Shown here piece after piece: positions 17,874 through 26,452 of a stretch of 64,000 nucleotides of DNA; position 1 is the first letter of the stretch, and each line of letters starts with the position of its first letter. Position numbers and translations under genes: made by a program. The DNA comes from an uncultured Flavobacteriaceae bacterium (GTDB taxonomy: Bacteria; Bacteroidota; Bacteroidia; Flavobacteriales; Flavobacteriaceae), in the NCBI GenBank assembly GCA_947500435.1, contig CANMRV010000002.1, positions 496,001-560,000 on the forward strand. The letters run 5' to 3'. The notes below the pieces were generated by a model. The model was not told the origin of the DNA, did not search any database, and saw only the letters and a program-made list of their open reading frames with translations.

Positions 17874-18416
17874 TTAGCTGCTAAAAAAAACACTTACAGT
17901 ACCAGGTTTTTTAGTGACCAAATGGCCCGAGTAACTAATTCTACTCCTGCTTGTCGAATTAATCGATAGCGAAGAACTTCCATTTTTAAATACGGAAAGC
18001 GTCACATCAAACCTTTCACCTTTATTTCCACTGGTAAATTTTACTATTATTCTTTTCTTATCATCATCATATTCGACCTTATAATCTTCTACAGAATCGT
18101 TAAACTCAATACCGCCACTTTCTCCAAAGCCTCCGCCTGAATGCCGCACTCCGAAGTAGGGTAAGTAGGTGTCAACTCTATCCTTATGAATCGTCAAATA
18201 GTACCCGTCTCCGCTAAAGATAATAGAAGGAAACCTTACTGGGGTTACCCTGTCAACTTCAAATTTGTACATCCTTGATTCAACAAATTTTTTAATCTCA
18301 AAATATTCTTTTTGAGATTTTTCCTCTTTTAATTCTTTCCGTTCTAATCTTGATTGTCCAATTAAAGAATTGAAACTAAATACTAAAATGATGAATAAAA
18401 TAATCCTGGTTTTCAT
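17874..18416 (-). CDS. DUF4251-type secreted protein
   Basis: A 180-residue protein with a signal peptide (about 1-20, LIGQ). A Glu/Lys-rich linker is followed by a beta-rich domain with YLPYFGVRHSGGGFGESGG and later KNGSSSLSINSTSRSRISY, the pattern of the Bacteroidota DUF4251 domain. The function of this family is unknown and it is probably periplasmic. It stands 156 bp upstream of the family A gene and 20 bp after the microprotein candidate at 18535, all on the minus strand. Confidence 0.75.
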   Translation of the reverse strand: MKTRIILFIILVFSFNSLIGQSRLERKELKEEKSQKEYFEIKKFVESRMYKFEVDRVTPVRFPSIIFSGDGYYLTIHKDRVDTYLPYFGVRHSGGGFGESGGIEFNDSVEDYKVEYDDDKKRIIVKFTSGNKGERFDVTLSVFKNGSSSLSINSTSRSRISYSGHLVTKKPGTVSVFFSS

Positions 18417-18436
18417 GATTTCTAAGGTTTTAAATG

Positions 18437-18535
18437 TTATTGTTCTTCATTTGTTTTGTTTAACCCACCTATCCCAATACCGATTAAGATTAAAAGCGGT
18501 ATGAACAGTTTTAAAAATGATATGAATAACTCCAT
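18437..18535 (-). CDS. Candidate 32-residue single-span microprotein
   Basis: An ATG at 18535-18533 opens a 32-codon frame. It encodes a short N-terminus, a hydrophobic run of about 20 residues ending IGIGIGG, and a polar tail LNKTNEEQ. It ends 20 bp upstream of the DUF4251 gene. The composition suits a membrane-embedded small protein. No strong ribosome binding site is visible, though that is usual here. The frame could be fortuitous. Confidence 0.4.
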   Translation of the reverse strand: MELFISFLKLFIPLLILIGIGIGGLNKTNEEQ

Positions 18536-18715
18536 GATTTAAGTTTTAAGGGTTGAACTGCCTTTATTTTATACCACAAAGATGTCTTAAAGTGTCCACG
18601 AAAAAGATGCGTTTTTAGGTGAAGCGCCCAAAATAATACCTGAAACGACTTTCCTTTTAGATGAAGTAACTCACCCATTATAAAGGGCATTCTTCCATAC
18701 CTTTTTTAGGAAAAA

Positions 18716-18748
18716 TCACTTCACTTTTCCAATTCGTCATTTCACTTT
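18716..18748. promoter_or_regulatory. Two-copy direct-repeat operator candidate (LytTR-like)
   Basis: TCACTTCACTTT (18716-18727) and TCATTTCACTTT (18737-18748) match at 11 of 12 positions with a 21-bp period, about two helical turns. The complement, AAAGTGAAG, resembles the published LytTR half-site pattern WMMGTTNRK except at one position. It lies upstream of the -7 element at 18801 and close to a LytTR response regulator gene. Binding by that regulator is inferred. Confidence 0.45.
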
Positions 18749-18800
18749 CGATTTTAGCCGTTTGAGGCAGAAATACCATTTTCAACCTTAGCAATGGCGG

Positions 18801-18808
18801 TACTTTTG
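18801..18808 (+). promoter_or_regulatory. Candidate -7 element for the 67-aa gene and lipoprotein
   Basis: TACTTTTG fits TAnnTTTG and lies 25 bp before the ATG at 18834. No good -33 TTG is present, which would fit an activator-dependent promoter with the direct repeats 52-85 bp upstream. Confidence 0.45.
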
Positions 18809-18833
18809 AGGTGTAATTAAAAATTTAGAAATC

Positions 18834-19037
18834 ATGAGAAATAATACAATAAGTATCAGTACAGGAAACGTAACCGGATATGGCGTAGGACCCATTTCAA
18901 ATGAAAATACCCTAATCAAGTTTGTTATTACGACCAGTAAAAAATTGAAAACTTGGTTTAGTGAATTCATTGAGAAGAACAGCGTAAAATCCGATACGAA
19001 GAGACGAAGGGAAGAGACATGTCCTTTATTTATTTAG
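18834..19037 (+). CDS. Small unknown protein, 67 residues
   Basis: A 67-residue polar protein without a signal peptide. The N-terminus is Asn/Ser/Thr/Gly-rich and the C-terminus is basic (DTKRRREE). Its initiation region AGAAATCATGAGAAAT is repeated exactly before the next gene at 19060, 22 bp downstream. This suggests either a real leading gene with a copied translation start or a partial duplication. I do not recognise a family. The good -7 element just upstream supports transcription. Confidence 0.45.
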   Translation: MRNNTISISTGNVTGYGVGPISNENTLIKFVITTSKKLKTWFSEFIEKNSVKSDTKRRREETCPLFI

Positions 19038-19059
19038 CCAATAGAAAAACCTAGAAATC

Positions 19060-19701
19060 ATGAGAAATTTAAAAACAGTTTTTAGTTTAACTATTCTAGT
19101 CAGTCTGTTATTCGGATGCTCATCTGTTAAAGTAACCGATTCATGGAGAGGTCTTAAAACTTTAGATATTAAGGATAAAAATGTTCTAGTAGTGAGCAAA
19201 ACGGAAGACCGAAGCGTACAAATTCGCTTTGAACGCGATTTGGTTGAAGAGCTTCATGAAAACGGATTTACCTGCATTGAGAGTCATGTGAGATTTCCTT
19301 TTAGCGACCCAACTGAGAAGGTAGAGAAAGATAAAATCAAGGAGTTGATTACAAAGCTACGTGACAATAATATTGATGTAGTCATCGTATCGCATTTGGT
19401 GGACTCAAAAAAGTATACCACTCTGGTAACCAGCGGAGAAACAATATATCTAGACCCCTTTCCCTATCGTTTTAGAAGGTATAGAAGCTTTTATGGGTAT
19501 TCAGGTTCGTATTACACCCAATATCATACTACTGAGCAGGAAGCGGTAACCTATGTACTTGAAACCCTGGTGTATGATTTGACCTTGCCCAGTGAGGACC
19601 AGTTGATATCGGTCATTACCTCCGAGGTAGATTACCCGAGTAAACTGAGTGTAACCTCAGAAGATTTTTCGAAAACTATTGTCAAAAACTTGATTCAGTA
19701 A
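19060..19701 (+). CDS. Lipoprotein of a four-member local family (family B, copy 3)
   Basis: A 213-residue lipoprotein with lipobox LFGCSS (Cys at about 20). Family signatures are KVTDSWRG after the Cys, VLVVSKTEDRSVQIRFERD, IESHVRFPF and TYVLETLVYDLTL. A Tyr/Arg-rich stretch sits in the middle (YRFRRYRSFYGYSGSYY). It is followed by a strong terminator and then by the LytS/LytTR-type two-component genes. From that context I infer that it may be a target of, or a signal source for, that system. Function unknown. Confidence 0.78.
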   Translation: MRNLKTVFSLTILVSLLFGCSSVKVTDSWRGLKTLDIKDKNVLVVSKTEDRSVQIRFERDLVEELHENGFTCIESHVRFPFSDPTEKVEKDKIKELITKLRDNNIDVVIVSHLVDSKKYTTLVTSGETIYLDPFPYRFRRYRSFYGYSGSYYTQYHTTEQEAVTYVLETLVYDLTLPSEDQLISVITSEVDYPSKLSVTSEDFSKTIVKNLIQ

Positions 19702-19758
19702 AATTTATAACTACTTATGGGTTGGTTAGGGTTACAAAGATGGATGATGCTGTTGGTT

Positions 19759-19800
19759 AACTGCTGGAGATTTCCCCCAAAGAACTCCAGCAGTTTTTTG
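19759..19800 (+). terminator. Rho-independent terminator after family B copy 3
   Basis: Perfect 11-bp arms AACTGCTGGAG (19759-19769) and CTCCAGCAGTT (19785-19795), with a 15-nt loop, run into TTTTTTG. It separates the lipoprotein gene from the sensor kinase gene. Confidence 0.85.
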
Positions 19801-19831
19801 TTTTTAAGTAACCTGTTTAAATTCATTGAAA

Positions 19832-20953
19832 ATGAAACTATTTAAAACTATGGTGAATTTGTTCAAACGAATTCCTTTAAATTCGTATCCAAGCTTGCAG
19901 GTCAAATTAGCAAAAATTCGAATCGTGTTGAAGTTTAAAAAAGTAAAACAAAGGGTACTTTTGCCTATTGCTTTAGTGGTAGCATTGCTTCTTACGTTAC
20001 CTAGAATTTTGACACGCTATAGCATCACCGAAGAGCTTACAGATTCCTTTACTTCAGCTTCCATTAATGACATATTCTTTCGCTTCGTGTTCGCTTCAGC
20101 ACTTTTTTGGACCGTATTGCAATTGAACACCAATTGGAAGTATGCCTTTACTAGCAAAAACAAGTCTACGGGAATAGCGATTCTGGTTTTTTCAAATTTG
20201 GTCCTTTTTGCGTTTTTTGTAGTCCTATTTAATTATTGTTATCCGATTTTAGTAGGTCAAACTATTTCTGAAAACGAATTGGGCCTGGTACACTTTGTCT
20301 ATTTTATTGTTGCAGCTATTCTTGTTTTTGTATCAGGAGTACTTCGGTATCAGCTTATCCATAAGGAAGATGTAATGGAGAACGAAAGGTTGCAGCAAGA
20401 GCAATTAAAAAGTGAGCTTGCGGCCCTAAAGAACCAGATAAACCCTCATTTTTTGTTCAACTCTTTAAACTCTTTAAATACTTTGGTGCGCGGTAATGAG
20501 GAAGCCACCACTTTCGTAAACAAATTGTCAGTATTGTATCGTTATATCTTGCAAAGTGGAAATCAAGATTTGGTGCTGCTTCAGGATGAATTGACTTTTT
20601 TAAAAAGTTATGTGCATTTGATACAAACAAGGTATCGAGACCGGTTTTCAATTCGTATTGCCATTGATGAGCAATGGCTTTCGACAAAGATTCCAGTGTT
20701 ATCGCTACAACTACTGGTCGAAAATGCCATAAAGCACAATGAGATATCGGAAAACCTGCCGCTTGAGGTACATGTTTTTACGGATGAGAATTATCTGATT
20801 GTAGAAAACAAAATCCAACCCAAAAGCACCTATGTTGACAGTACGGGTAACGGATTAGCCAATTTGGCAAAACGCTATGATTTATTAGAAAACAAGAAAG
20901 TCGTAATTTCGAACACAAATAATAGCTTTAGGGTGAAGCTCCCCTTGAATTGA
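19832..20953 (+). CDS. LytS/YehU-type sensor histidine kinase
   Basis: About 373 residues starting at the ATG at 19832; an in-frame TTG two codons upstream is less likely. Four hydrophobic segments occupy about residues 45-190. They are followed by a short coiled coil (ENERLQQEQLKSELAALK) and the His_kinase domain with phosphoacceptor motif NQINPHFLFNSLNSL. The degenerate ATPase domain has LLVENAIKHN and GNGLANLAKRY. No periplasmic sensor domain is visible, so sensing is probably through the membrane segments. The LytTR regulator gene follows by 5 bp, making a cognate pair. Confidence 0.93.
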   Translation: MKLFKTMVNLFKRIPLNSYPSLQVKLAKIRIVLKFKKVKQRVLLPIALVVALLLTLPRILTRYSITEELTDSFTSASINDIFFRFVFASALFWTVLQLNTNWKYAFTSKNKSTGIAILVFSNLVLFAFFVVLFNYCYPILVGQTISENELGLVHFVYFIVAAILVFVSGVLRYQLIHKEDVMENERLQQEQLKSELAALKNQINPHFLFNSLNSLNTLVRGNEEATTFVNKLSVLYRYILQSGNQDLVLLQDELTFLKSYVHLIQTRYRDRFSIRIAIDEQWLSTKIPVLSLQLLVENAIKHNEISENLPLEVHVFTDENYLIVENKIQPKSTYVDSTGNGLANLAKRYDLLENKKVVISNTNNSFRVKLPLN

Positions 20954-20958
20954 AACGT

Positions 20959-21720
20959 ATGAAGGTTTTAATCGTAGAAGATGAAATTGCTGCAAGCGAT
21001 AATTTAAAGTATCTGTTAAACGCCATTGACCCTGATATTGAGGTAGTAACCGTGTTAGATACCGTAAAATCATGCATCGCCTACTTTTCAAAACCAAGTG
21101 ATGCGGCTTTGATTTTTATGGATATCCATCTGGGTGATGGTCTTAGTTTTGAGATTTTTGACCATGTTGCCGTAAATATTCCCATCATATTTACGACCGC
21201 TTATGATGAATATGCGCTAAAGGCTTTTGCGGTAAATAGCATCGATTATATTTTAAAACCGGTGCATCAAGAAGAACTCTCAAAGGCGCTTGACAAATTC
21301 AGAAACCTTACCAATGGGCAAGCTTTGTCAAAGACAGACATTAAGGATGTGCTACACTTACTTAAAGGACAACAGAAAGCTTACAAGGCGAATTACTTAA
21401 TTGCACATCGTGATGAATTGATTCCGATTAAGACAGAAGACATCGCCTATTTTTATATTGATACGGGAATAGTAAAAGTCGTAACCCTGAAGAATAAGGT
21501 CTTCTCGATGGATAAAAAACTGGAGGATTTAGAGCAAGAATTAAATCCAAGCTTGTTTGATAGGGCGAATCGTCAGTTTATTATCAACAGGAATGCCATC
21601 GCAAAAATCAAAACCTATTTTGGCGGAAAGCTCATTGTCAATGTAAATCCACCAACTTCAGAACGTATCGTAGTGAGCAAAGCTCGAGCTACGCAATTTA
21701 AAAATTGGGTGAATTCTTAG
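20959..21720 (+). CDS. LytTR-family response regulator
   Basis: About 253 residues from the ATG at 20959, five bases after the kinase stop; an in-frame TTG at 20950 is the alternative. The receiver domain has the acidic pair VEDEIAA, phospho-acceptor Asp in FMDIHLGDG, TTAYDEYA and lysine in YILKPV. The C-terminal LytTR DNA-binding domain shows FYIDTGIVKV and FDRANRQFIINRNAIAKI. LytTR proteins bind paired direct repeats spaced by about two helical turns. A candidate site of that form lies at 18716-18748. Confidence 0.94.
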   Translation: MKVLIVEDEIAASDNLKYLLNAIDPDIEVVTVLDTVKSCIAYFSKPSDAALIFMDIHLGDGLSFEIFDHVAVNIPIIFTTAYDEYALKAFAVNSIDYILKPVHQEELSKALDKFRNLTNGQALSKTDIKDVLHLLKGQQKAYKANYLIAHRDELIPIKTEDIAYFYIDTGIVKVVTLKNKVFSMDKKLEDLEQELNPSLFDRANRQFIINRNAIAKIKTYFGGKLIVNVNPPTSERIVVSKARATQFKNWVNS

Positions 21721-21764
21721 AAACTTATTTCACCATTTCTATGGTCAGCAAACCCCATTAATAA

Positions 21765-22967
21765 TTACCCAAAAACACCCAATAAAAATTTAATAATAAG
21801 GGCGTTGGAGATATCAATAAAAAACGCACCAACCAGCGGCACCACAATGAATGCCTTAGGCGAACCACCGAACTTCTTTGTAACCGCAGTCATGTTGGCG
21901 ATAGCAGTGGGAGTAGCTCCTAGTGCCAAACCTGCATATCCTGCACTCATTACGGCGGCATCGTAATCTTTGCCCATAACACGGAAAACAACGACGATTA
22001 CGAAAATGGAAATCACTACGAGTTGAGCAACTACGATAAGGAGTAATGGCCCGGCCAAATCGGAGAGTGTCCATAACTGAAGACTCATTAATGACATTGC
22101 TAGAAAAAGCCCTAAAGACAAATCAGATGCCATGGCCAGGGCTTTTGATTTTTCAGGTTGCCAATCGAACTTTTTAAAAAAGACAGGAATGAGATTCGTA
22201 ACGATAATACCCGCAAACAAAGCTGTGACAAAGGAGGGGAGTGAGAGCCCCATCCATGTGAGTAATTCATTAATGGCTATGCCTAATCCCGCGGTTGAGA
22301 AGATGAAGTATATCATCTGTAAAACATTGTTGTAATTCATCTCAACGTTATCGCCTTTGCCGTGACGAACACCTACAGCAACGGGCTTTTCTTCGGTTGG
22401 TTTTAACTGGTATCTTTTTATCAGAAATTTGGCGATGGGACCTCCAATGAATCCCCCTAAAACCAAACCAATCGTTGCGCAGGCGATACCCATTTCCATG
22501 GCATTCGAAATGCCAAAATCATTTTGAAAAGTAGGCACCCAAGCAATGGTAGTGCCGTGACCTCCACTAAAGGAAACCGAGCCTCCTAAAACACCCGTTA
22601 CACTTGGTAAATCAGTAAGATACGCAATACCCACACCGGTAAGATTTTGGATAAAAAGATAACTTACAGCTAACACTAAAAGCAGCACTAATGATTTACC
22701 TCCTTTTAATAAGGTCTTCAATCTTGATGAAAGTCCAATAGTGATAAAAAAGATGATAAGTAGGGCATCTCGCAATTCCAACGCAAAGCTGACCTCAATA
22801 CCAGTTGCAAAATATAAAATACCAAAAAGAATAGAAAAGATGACTCCTCCTGTTACCGGTTCAGGAATATTGTACGCTCTAAAAAAGGAAATTTTCTTGT
22901 TGAGATATTTACCTAAAAATAAAACCAAACAAGCAATGACGATGGTGTCTCTGGGGCCTATCTGCAT
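21765..22967 (-). CDS. gltS: Sodium/glutamate symporter
   Basis: A 400-residue inner-membrane protein with about ten or more hydrophobic segments. GltS hallmarks are the NIPEPVTGG motif near residue 35, GGSVSFSGGHGTTIAW with the re-entrant GGHGT sequence, and the matching second-half SAGYAGLALGATPTAIANM. It imports glutamate with sodium. Its ATG lies 3 bp after the stop of the family B lipoprotein gene upstream, so the two are translationally coupled. Confidence 0.95.
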   Translation of the reverse strand: MQIGPRDTIVIACLVLFLGKYLNKKISFFRAYNIPEPVTGGVIFSILFGILYFATGIEVSFALELRDALLIIFFITIGLSSRLKTLLKGGKSLVLLLVLAVSYLFIQNLTGVGIAYLTDLPSVTGVLGGSVSFSGGHGTTIAWVPTFQNDFGISNAMEMGIACATIGLVLGGFIGGPIAKFLIKRYQLKPTEEKPVAVGVRHGKGDNVEMNYNNVLQMIYFIFSTAGLGIAINELLTWMGLSLPSFVTALFAGIIVTNLIPVFFKKFDWQPEKSKALAMASDLSLGLFLAMSLMSLQLWTLSDLAGPLLLIVVAQLVVISIFVIVVVFRVMGKDYDAAVMSAGYAGLALGATPTAIANMTAVTKKFGGSPKAFIVVPLVGAFFIDISNALIIKFLLGVFG

Positions 22968-22970
22968 GGG

Positions 22971-23627
22971 TTATTTTGGAGTTACAATTCTGTCAGTAAC
23001 CAATTGATTTACCATTCTTTTGGTAAAACTTTCAGACGCATTTTTCAATGAGGATGGCTCTAGAAGTGTTGATTGCCCTGTCCATACCATCGTTTCTTTT
23101 CCTTTGTGTAAATCACCTTTTACATTGTACAGCACAGCTTCTATGAGATATGACTTTTCGGTCGTATAATATCCTGGGGTATTAAAAGTTTGGTACCCTC
23201 TAACGATATATTCACCAACTCTATAATAAGATGGCACATATAATGTTTCGCCTGGTTTGTAACGGTCTGCTTCTTTCGAATCTACCAGAGCCATTGTGAT
23301 TACCCCATCCAAGTTATTCTCTTTAATGATTTTAATATAGTCCTCGGCGGTTCTAATTTCTTCAGCCCCACCAGGAGGAAACATCAAGATTCCTTCAACT
23401 GCATTTATGCCTTGCTCTTTTAACAAGGCAACCGCATCTTTCTCAAAAGTATTGCGAGCGGTAAGGTCTTTACCTATACCTATTATTGCTATTTTGGAAT
23501 AGCCTCTATCCTGATAGGCCTCTTTGGTCCAAGTGCTTCCCATCTTTGTAGGACCACAGGCCTGTTGTAGGCTCAGCGTAAACAGTATACTTAGCGCCAA
23601 TACCGTTCGGAGGAATTTCTTTTTCAT
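22971..23627 (-). CDS. Lipoprotein of a four-member local family (family B, copy 4)
   Basis: A 218-residue lipoprotein with lipobox LQQACG (Cys at about 24). It is the most divergent member. It keeps KMGSTWTKE after the Cys, IAIIGIGKDLTARNTFEKD, a FPPGG turn in place of FP-D, and SYLIEAVLYNV near the C terminus. It is coupled to gltS (3-bp gap), which ties this copy to glutamate uptake or to conditions where it is needed. Whether it contacts GltS, which is in the other membrane, is doubtful. Function unknown. Confidence 0.75.
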   Translation of the reverse strand: MKKKFLRTVLALSILFTLSLQQACGPTKMGSTWTKEAYQDRGYSKIAIIGIGKDLTARNTFEKDAVALLKEQGINAVEGILMFPPGGAEEIRTAEDYIKIIKENNLDGVITMALVDSKEADRYKPGETLYVPSYYRVGEYIVRGYQTFNTPGYYTTEKSYLIEAVLYNVKGDLHKGKETMVWTGQSTLLEPSSLKNASESFTKRMVNQLVTDRIVTPK

Positions 23628-23677
23628 TTTATTTTTTGCGCAATTTAGGTTGTGAATTGAAGCTTTGCAAGATTAAT

Positions 23678-24514
23678 TCAAATTTTGATTTCATCCCCTT
23701 CACGCGCAAAAAAACAGTTTTTAAATATAGCTTGGCATTTTTTTTCTTCTGCCCGAATAAAATCGTCGTTGTGCTCTGGGTCATGATGGGTCATATATAG
23801 TTTTTTGACTCCGGCCAATTGGGCAACTTCGATAGCCTGTTTCCAGCTACTGTGTCCCCAACCTCTATATTTCGGTAACTCTTCGGGTGTGTACTGCGCT
23901 TCATGAATCAACAAGTCAGCATCTTTGGCAAAATCAACAACCTTGGGGTCAAGGGTTTCACCGTGCTCCACGTCGGTAATGTAAACAAAAACCTTGCCTT
24001 GTACCTCAAGACGATATCCATAAGCTCCACCAGGATGGGAGTGCCGTTTTGCCAACAATCTTCCGGTTGCGCCTGTATCAAAAACTTCTTCATTTTTTTT
24101 CTTCAAATGAAAACTAAAACTCGCTCCCATATTCTCAAGGCTTACCGGAAAAAAGGTACTTTTCATTTGATGGGCAAAAATTGATTTGAGGTTTGGGATG
24201 TCTAGATCTTCACCCATGGCAATAACGTCGATATTTTTGGCAGCATCATAAGCTGGGGCAAAAAATGGGAACCCCTGTAAATGATCCCAATGGAAATGGG
24301 AAAATGCAATTACAATTTTATCTTTCGGATTAGAAGGTAGTTGCATCAGTTCTTTTCCTAATTTTCGAATACCAGTACCCGCATCAAAAATCAGCACATC
24401 ACCTTCTTTACTGTCGTCCGTCACCGCAACACAGGTGGTGTTGCCACCAAATTCTTGAAACCCACTTTCGCAAACTGGAATGGAACCCCTGGTGCCATAG
24501 AATTTAATTATCAT
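23678..24514 (-). CDS. MBL-fold metallo-hydrolase
   Basis: A 278-residue cytoplasmic protein of the metallo-beta-lactamase superfamily. It starts with FYGTRGSIPV and has the metal motif HFHWDH (about 93-98), an Asp/His site in ITDVEHGETLD and a final THHDPEH. The TRGSIP opening is typical of the PhnP/RNase Z-like subgroup that includes cyclic phosphodiesterases. The substrate is not determined. It is a single gene, 50 bp from the family B gene, with its own intergenic space upstream. Confidence 0.88.
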   Translation of the reverse strand: MIIKFYGTRGSIPVCESGFQEFGGNTTCVAVTDDSKEGDVLIFDAGTGIRKLGKELMQLPSNPKDKIVIAFSHFHWDHLQGFPFFAPAYDAAKNIDVIAMGEDLDIPNLKSIFAHQMKSTFFPVSLENMGASFSFHLKKKNEEVFDTGATGRLLAKRHSHPGGAYGYRLEVQGKVFVYITDVEHGETLDPKVVDFAKDADLLIHEAQYTPEELPKYRGWGHSSWKQAIEVAQLAGVKKLYMTHHDPEHNDDFIRAEEKKCQAIFKNCFFAREGDEIKI

Positions 24515-24621
24515 AGTCAGAATTTAAAATTGATACCTTTAAATAACAAGATAAAAATTTATATGACGATACCACAACTCTTATTTTCGTAGCATCATTG
24601 ATTTAACTATTTTTATCTCAT

Positions 24622-25317
24622 ATGCAAATTGATTCCTCAAAAATTCCTCAAGTCATAAAGTTCTATTTTTCTACTTCATTACTGTTGTTTGGAATGTTTA
24701 GCCTTCAGGCTCAGGATACTTCTGTCTCCAGTGATTCTTTGACAACACCTTTTAGACAGGGTAGGTGGCTAACGGGGTTATCGGGAAGTATCAGTTCGAA
24801 CACCAACAAGATCAGTTCAGTCGATGAAAAAACGATTACCAATGAATTTGGACTAAACTTTTCCACAGGAAGGTTTATCAAAAACAGATGGCTTTTAGGA
24901 GGGAAAATAAATGCGGATAGAGCTAGTTCGGCAGGCAGTGTCGATCGTACTACCGAGTCTTTGTTTATTGGCCCCTTTGTTTCTCATTATTTATCTTCTA
25001 ATAATAGAGGTTCACTATTTACGACCTTATCTACTGGTTATGTGCGCTATCGTGAAGAAACACAATTGAACACCCTGCAAGCACCTACTGAACTTTCATC
25101 TGAAGGTGGAGGTTTCGGGGCGCTCGTTGGTTTGGGATACTCTTATGTTATTCACGACAAAATTGCTTTTGATATCGGGTTTAATTTAAACCTCTTTTGG
25201 ATTGGAGTTGACCAAGAGGAATTACCATCTGGTATGGTGAGTTCTCAAGATATATCGGTCAGTAATATCGCGTTCACTTTTGGGTTTAATGTTCTTTTAG
25301 ATGATTTCTTTTTTTGA
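24622..25317 (+). CDS. Outer-membrane beta-barrel protein
   Basis: A 231-residue protein with a signal peptide (about 1-31, ending LQAQ). It has alternating strands such as WLTGLSGSISSNTNK, LLGGKINADRAS and VSNIAFTFGFNVLL, and a hydrophobic C-terminal strand ending FFF. It is probably an eight- to ten-stranded barrel of the OMP_b-brl type. Its TGA overlaps the ATG of the next gene by one base, so the pair is translationally coupled. The role is unknown. Confidence 0.75.
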   Translation: MQIDSSKIPQVIKFYFSTSLLLFGMFSLQAQDTSVSSDSLTTPFRQGRWLTGLSGSISSNTNKISSVDEKTITNEFGLNFSTGRFIKNRWLLGGKINADRASSAGSVDRTTESLFIGPFVSHYLSSNNRGSLFTTLSTGYVRYREETQLNTLQAPTELSSEGGGFGALVGLGYSYVIHDKIAFDIGFNLNLFWIGVDQEELPSGMVSSQDISVSNIAFTFGFNVLLDDFFF

Positions 25318-26432
25318 TGAAAAACGTTCATAAATTATGCTTTTTCTTGATGGTATTCCCCATGTTCATGATTGGTCAGGGAAGGGAAGAAGGTTTTATA
25401 CAAACTGACACCATTGGCAAACAAAAGAAAATAAAGCTTGTTGCCTTACCTATAATGTTTTACACACCAGAAACAAAATTTGGAGTAGGGGGCGGAGGGC
25501 AATTATTTTTGCTGAACAATACCAACCAATACAATCAGAGGCTTTCTAATATTTTGTTTAGTGGAATTTATACCACAGCTGGGCAAATAATGTTCAATGT
25601 AACGCCACAAGTCTATTTGGGAAAAGGAGATTACTTTATAGATGCTGATTATCTTTTTGAAATCTACCCAAATTCCTTTTGGGGTATTGGGCCAGAGACA
25701 CCTGAGGAAAATCTGGAAAATTACAACCAAACCACGCACAAGCTGAAACTTAGTTTTTTGAAACGATTACCACCAGATTTGAATTTTGGTTTTACGTATA
25801 ATTTTGCAAATCATCAGGTTACGGAGGTCCAAGAAGATGGCTTGCTCGATTCTGGAACTATTCTAGGTTTTGACCGCACCGTTATTAGTGGCTTGGGAGC
25901 TGAATTCAATTTAGATACGAGAAACAATACCTCCTCTCCAACCGACGGACAGCTATTTGAAATTGGTGCACACTTTTCAAGTGAAATTTTAGGCGCAACA
26001 CATAGTTTTAATAAGTTCACACTCGATTTGAGAAATTATGAACCACTAGGTAAACGAAGCACCTTGGCAACTCAGGTTTATATTGAGAATAATTATGGGG
26101 ACGTACCATTTCAAGGAATGGCCTTTTTTGGTGGTAGTAGTAGTGCACGAGGTTATTTCTATGGCCGTTTCTTAGATAAGAACATGTACGTTATTCAAGC
26201 TGAATACCGCTATCGTTTAAAACCAAGATGGAGTTTGGCCGCCTTTGGACTAGTAGGAAGCGTAGCAGGAGACGCTTCGGACCTTTTGAAATTTAACTTG
26301 GTAAAACCTGGCTTTGGTGCGGGTGTACGATTTAAGATATTAAAGGAACAGAACACCTGGTTACGATTAGATATCGGTAGCGGAAAAGATGGCCAAAACG
26401 GCGTCTATTTTGGCGTTAATGAAGCTTTTTAA
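25317..26432 (+). CDS. BamA/TamA-family surface-antigen barrel without POTRA domains
   Basis: About 371 residues from the ATG at 25317; an in-frame TTG lies one codon upstream. After a signal peptide (about 1-21) the whole protein is a D15/Omp85-type barrel. It has VGGGGQLFLL near the start, DTRNNTSSPTDGQLFEIGAHF, and FFGGSSSARGYFYGRF, which resembles the conserved VRGF/Y loop region of Omp85 barrels. POTRA domains are absent, as in many small Bacteroidota members. Substrates are unknown. Confidence 0.82.
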   Translation: MKNVHKLCFFLMVFPMFMIGQGREEGFIQTDTIGKQKKIKLVALPIMFYTPETKFGVGGGGQLFLLNNTNQYNQRLSNILFSGIYTTAGQIMFNVTPQVYLGKGDYFIDADYLFEIYPNSFWGIGPETPEENLENYNQTTHKLKLSFLKRLPPDLNFGFTYNFANHQVTEVQEDGLLDSGTILGFDRTVISGLGAEFNLDTRNNTSSPTDGQLFEIGAHFSSEILGATHSFNKFTLDLRNYEPLGKRSTLATQVYIENNYGDVPFQGMAFFGGSSSARGYFYGRFLDKNMYVIQAEYRYRLKPRWSLAAFGLVGSVAGDASDLLKFNLVKPGFGAGVRFKILKEQNTWLRLDIGSGKDGQNGVYFGVNEAF

Positions 26433-26452
26433 ATTTTCCGCAGATTAATATA

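Noticed and set aside
19717..19845. 42-codon frame with three Trp codons overlapping a terminator, resembling an attenuation leader
   Set aside because: The downstream gene is a histidine kinase, not a tryptophan gene. The terminator is explained as the end of the lipoprotein transcript, and the frame runs into the kinase start.
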